Shown here: positions 12,627 through 13,913 of the stretch, piece by piece
Layout of the letters: every line of letters begins with the position of its first letter
Numbering within the stretch: the stretch's first letter is position 1
NCBI GenBank assembly: GCA_964549765.1
Contig: CAZJWR010000083.1
Location: forward strand, 1 to 13,913
DNA from: CAZJWR01 sp964549765
GTDB lineage: Bacteria; Zixibacteria; MSB-5A5; GN15; JAAZOE01
Length of the DNA stretch: 13,913 bases
Direction of reading: 5' to 3'
The notes under the pieces: model-generated
Database searches by the model: none
What the model saw: the letters and a program-made list of their open reading frames with translations, nothing else
Told to the model about the DNA's origin: nothing
Position numbers and translations under genes: made by a program

Positions 12627-13610
12627 TTACGCCATCATCGGTCCCGGCGGCGGAGTTTCCTTTTTCGATGGTCCTCCACCCTTGCCGTTACCTTTGCCTT
12701 TGACTATACCGCCCGCGGCCGCTTCGACCGCCGTCGCCAGCGCACCGAGCACGCCGGACGCCTCGATCGGCAGGAATATCTTGGACGCCTGGCCGTTGGC
12801 TATGGCCGCCAGCGTCTCCAGATACCTGATTGTGATAACATCCTCGGTGGCACGGCCGTCGTGAATACCGGTGTAGACGTTGACAATCGCCTGCGCCTGA
12901 CCTTCAGCGATGGCGATTTCCTTGTACCTGTCGGCGTCGGCGACCCGCTTGATCGCCTCGGCTCTGCCTTCCGCTTCCAGAATAGCCGACTGTTTTTGGC
13001 CTTCCGCCCGAAGAATCGCTGATTGCTTGACGCCTTCGGCTTCGAGAATCGCGGCGCGCTTCTCGCGTTCGGCCTTCATCTGGCGGCTCATCGCCTCGGT
13101 GATATCCACGGGTGGATCGATCCGCTGAATCTCGACCCGGTTGACCCGAACGCCCCATTTGTCAGTGGCGTTATCGAGGACGTCGCGCAATTGGGTATTG
13201 ATGATGTCGCGGGAAGTCAGCGACTGGTCGAGTTCCATTTCGCCGATGATATTACGCAGGTTGGTCTGCGCCAGCTTGGTGGCCGCCATGATATAATTGG
13301 CGATTTCGTAGGTCGATTTCACCGGGTCGGTCACCTGGGCATAGATAATGGCGTCGACCTCGACCCCGACGTTGTCCTTGGTGATGACCATCTGCGAAGG
13401 AACGTCGATCACGACCTCGCGCATATCAACTTTGAGAACGGTATCGACTATGGGCAGAATCAGGTTGAATCCCGAATCCAGCGTCTTCTGATACTTACCC
13501 AGACGTTCCACCAGACCCTTTTGAAACGGGCGAATAATCCTGACTGACATGCCGACCAGCACAAAGGCCAGCACGATCAGCGCCGCTATGGCAAGTATTA
13601 ATCCTTGCAT
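12627..13610 (-). CDS. SPFH/stomatin-family membrane protein (QmcA/paraslipin type)
   Basis: This is a membrane-anchored SPFH (Band 7) protein that oligomerises and organises membrane microdomains or membrane-protein quality control. An N-terminal transmembrane helix (about 3-21) is followed by RIIRPFQKGLVERLGKYQ and the SPFH domain (about 25-170; EVDAIIYAQVTDP, LAQTNLRNIIGEMELDQ and RVNRVEIQRIDPP are conserved). Then comes an Ala/Glu/Lys-rich coiled coil with three tandem 11-residue repeats (187-219). The C-terminal region (from about 222) has VITIRYLETLAAIANG and a Gly/Lys/Pro tail (GGIVKGKGNGKGGGPSKKE) that is probably disordered. The ATG at 13610 follows GGAG at 6 bases. It is 16 bases downstream of nfeD, a common operon pair. 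The 327 residues match the paraslipin group. Confidence 0.93.
   Translation of the reverse strand: MQGLILAIAALIVLAFVLVGMSVRIIRPFQKGLVERLGKYQKTLDSGFNLILPIVDTVLKVDMREVVIDVPSQMVITKDNVGVEVDAIIYAQVTDPVKSTYEIANYIMAATKLAQTNLRNIIGEMELDQSLTSRDIINTQLRDVLDNATDKWGVRVNRVEIQRIDPPVDITEAMSRQMKAEREKRAAILEAEGVKQSAILRAEGQKQSAILEAEGRAEAIKRVADADRYKEIAIAEGQAQAIVNVYTGIHDGRATEDVITIRYLETLAAIANGQASKIFLPIEASGVLGALATAVEAAAGGIVKGKGNGKGGGPSKKETPPPGPMMA
12954..13052 (-). repeat. Three tandem 33-base coding repeats in the SPFH gene
   Basis: Residues 187-197, 198-208 and 209-219 read AILEAEGVKQS, AILRAEGQKQS and AILEAEGRAEA. The repeat is a known feature of this family's coiled coil, and copy number could vary by recombination. 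Confidence 0.7.
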
Positions 13611-13626
13611 TTTCGACTCCTCTATG

Positions 13627-13913
13627 TTAGGCTTCCGTCACTTTCAATTTGGCGCCTTCCACGGAGATGATTTTGACTTTTTTCTCGGGAGGGATAACCG
13701 TTTCGGCCCGGGCCTGCCAGACTTGATCATCCACGATAATCTGTCCAGCCATGTCGGAGACCTCCTTGGTCACGGTGCCGATCTTTCCGATCAAACCGTC
13801 GACGTTGGAGATGACCGGTGAGGGTTTGGTGATTTTTTTGGCCAAGGGCCGCGTCAGAGGAATCAGGGCGATCGAGAGAACGGCGAAAACAGCGCCCTGG
13901 ATGACATATGAGT
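13627..13913 (-). CDS. NfeD-like membrane protein, 5' end outside the window
   Basis: The C-terminal 94 residues of an NfeD-like protein, cut by the right edge of the window. The visible start of the fragment is a transmembrane segment (YVIQGAVFAVLSIALIPLTRP). The soluble OB-fold domain follows: DGLIGKIGTVTKEV, GQIIVDDQVWQARAE and KVKIISVEGAKLKVTEA, which is the conserved NfeD C-terminal pattern with a Gly-rich turn and a W in the strand. A TTG at 13845 would give a 72-residue protein, but it lies just after the membrane segment in the same frame, so I treat the gene as continuing beyond 13913. It probably partners the SPFH protein encoded 16 bases downstream. Short NfeD proteins of this kind lack the protease domain, but the missing N-terminus prevents a firm statement. 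Confidence 0.88.
   Translation of the reverse strand, partial: SYVIQGAVFAVLSIALIPLTRPLAKKITKPSPVISNVDGLIGKIGTVTKEVSDMAGQIIVDDQVWQARAETVIPPEKKVKIISVEGAKLKVTEA

Overview
This window looks like a stretch of ordinary bacterial chromosome with fairly high GC. Most genes are on the minus strand, and one short plus-strand cluster runs from about 4.5 to 5.8 kb. Non-mevalonate isoprenoid synthesis (IspH), DXP-independent PLP synthesis (PdxST) and ISC-type iron-sulfur genes show that it is bacterial. A DUF2480-like protein, known to me mainly from Bacteroidetes and relatives, together with the style of the intergenic palindromic repeats, suggests an uncultured lineage near the FCB group (Zixibacteria-like). 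That placement is an inference with low to moderate confidence.

Layout. 1-137: no supported gene. 138-3444 (minus): SAM-dependent O-methyltransferase, ispH, and the pdxS-pdxT pair, which overlaps by ATGA. 3695-4102 (minus): an Rrf2/IscR-like regulator with three cysteines. 4103-4518: an AT-rich divergent regulatory region with two clean inverted repeats. 4519-5836 (plus): A-type Fe-S carrier (IscA-like), a single-domain DUF2480-like protein, an ISC-type [2Fe-2S] ferredoxin and IscX. 5893-7038 (minus): a saccharopine/lysine-6-dehydrogenase family enzyme, convergent with iscX. 7039-7609: a repeat-rich intergenic region with at least five hairpin-forming elements. One is a REPIN-like double hairpin whose two arms differ only by compensatory base-pair changes. 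7610-9255 (minus): enoyl-CoA hydratase and 3-hydroxyacyl-CoA dehydrogenase. 9384-10625 (minus): IscU scaffold followed after 6 bases by the DNA glycosylase MutM. 10681-12444 (minus): an exported metallophosphoesterase with a C-terminal CBM9/DOMON-like domain. 12627-13913 (minus): an SPFH/stomatin protein downstream of a truncated NfeD gene.

How the genes work together. The Rrf2 regulator, IscA, ferredoxin, IscX and the distant IscU are parts of an ISC Fe-S assembly system. IscS, HscA and HscB are not in the window. IspH and probably the Rrf2 protein would be clients of that system. The hydratase and dehydrogenase catalyse consecutive steps of short-chain acyl-CoA metabolism. NfeD and SPFH form the common membrane-microdomain pair.

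Nothing here is a clear new defence or mobile system. The observations most worth following are the single-domain DUF2480 protein inside an ISC cluster, the palindrome in the presumed isc promoter, and the covarying REPIN-like element.
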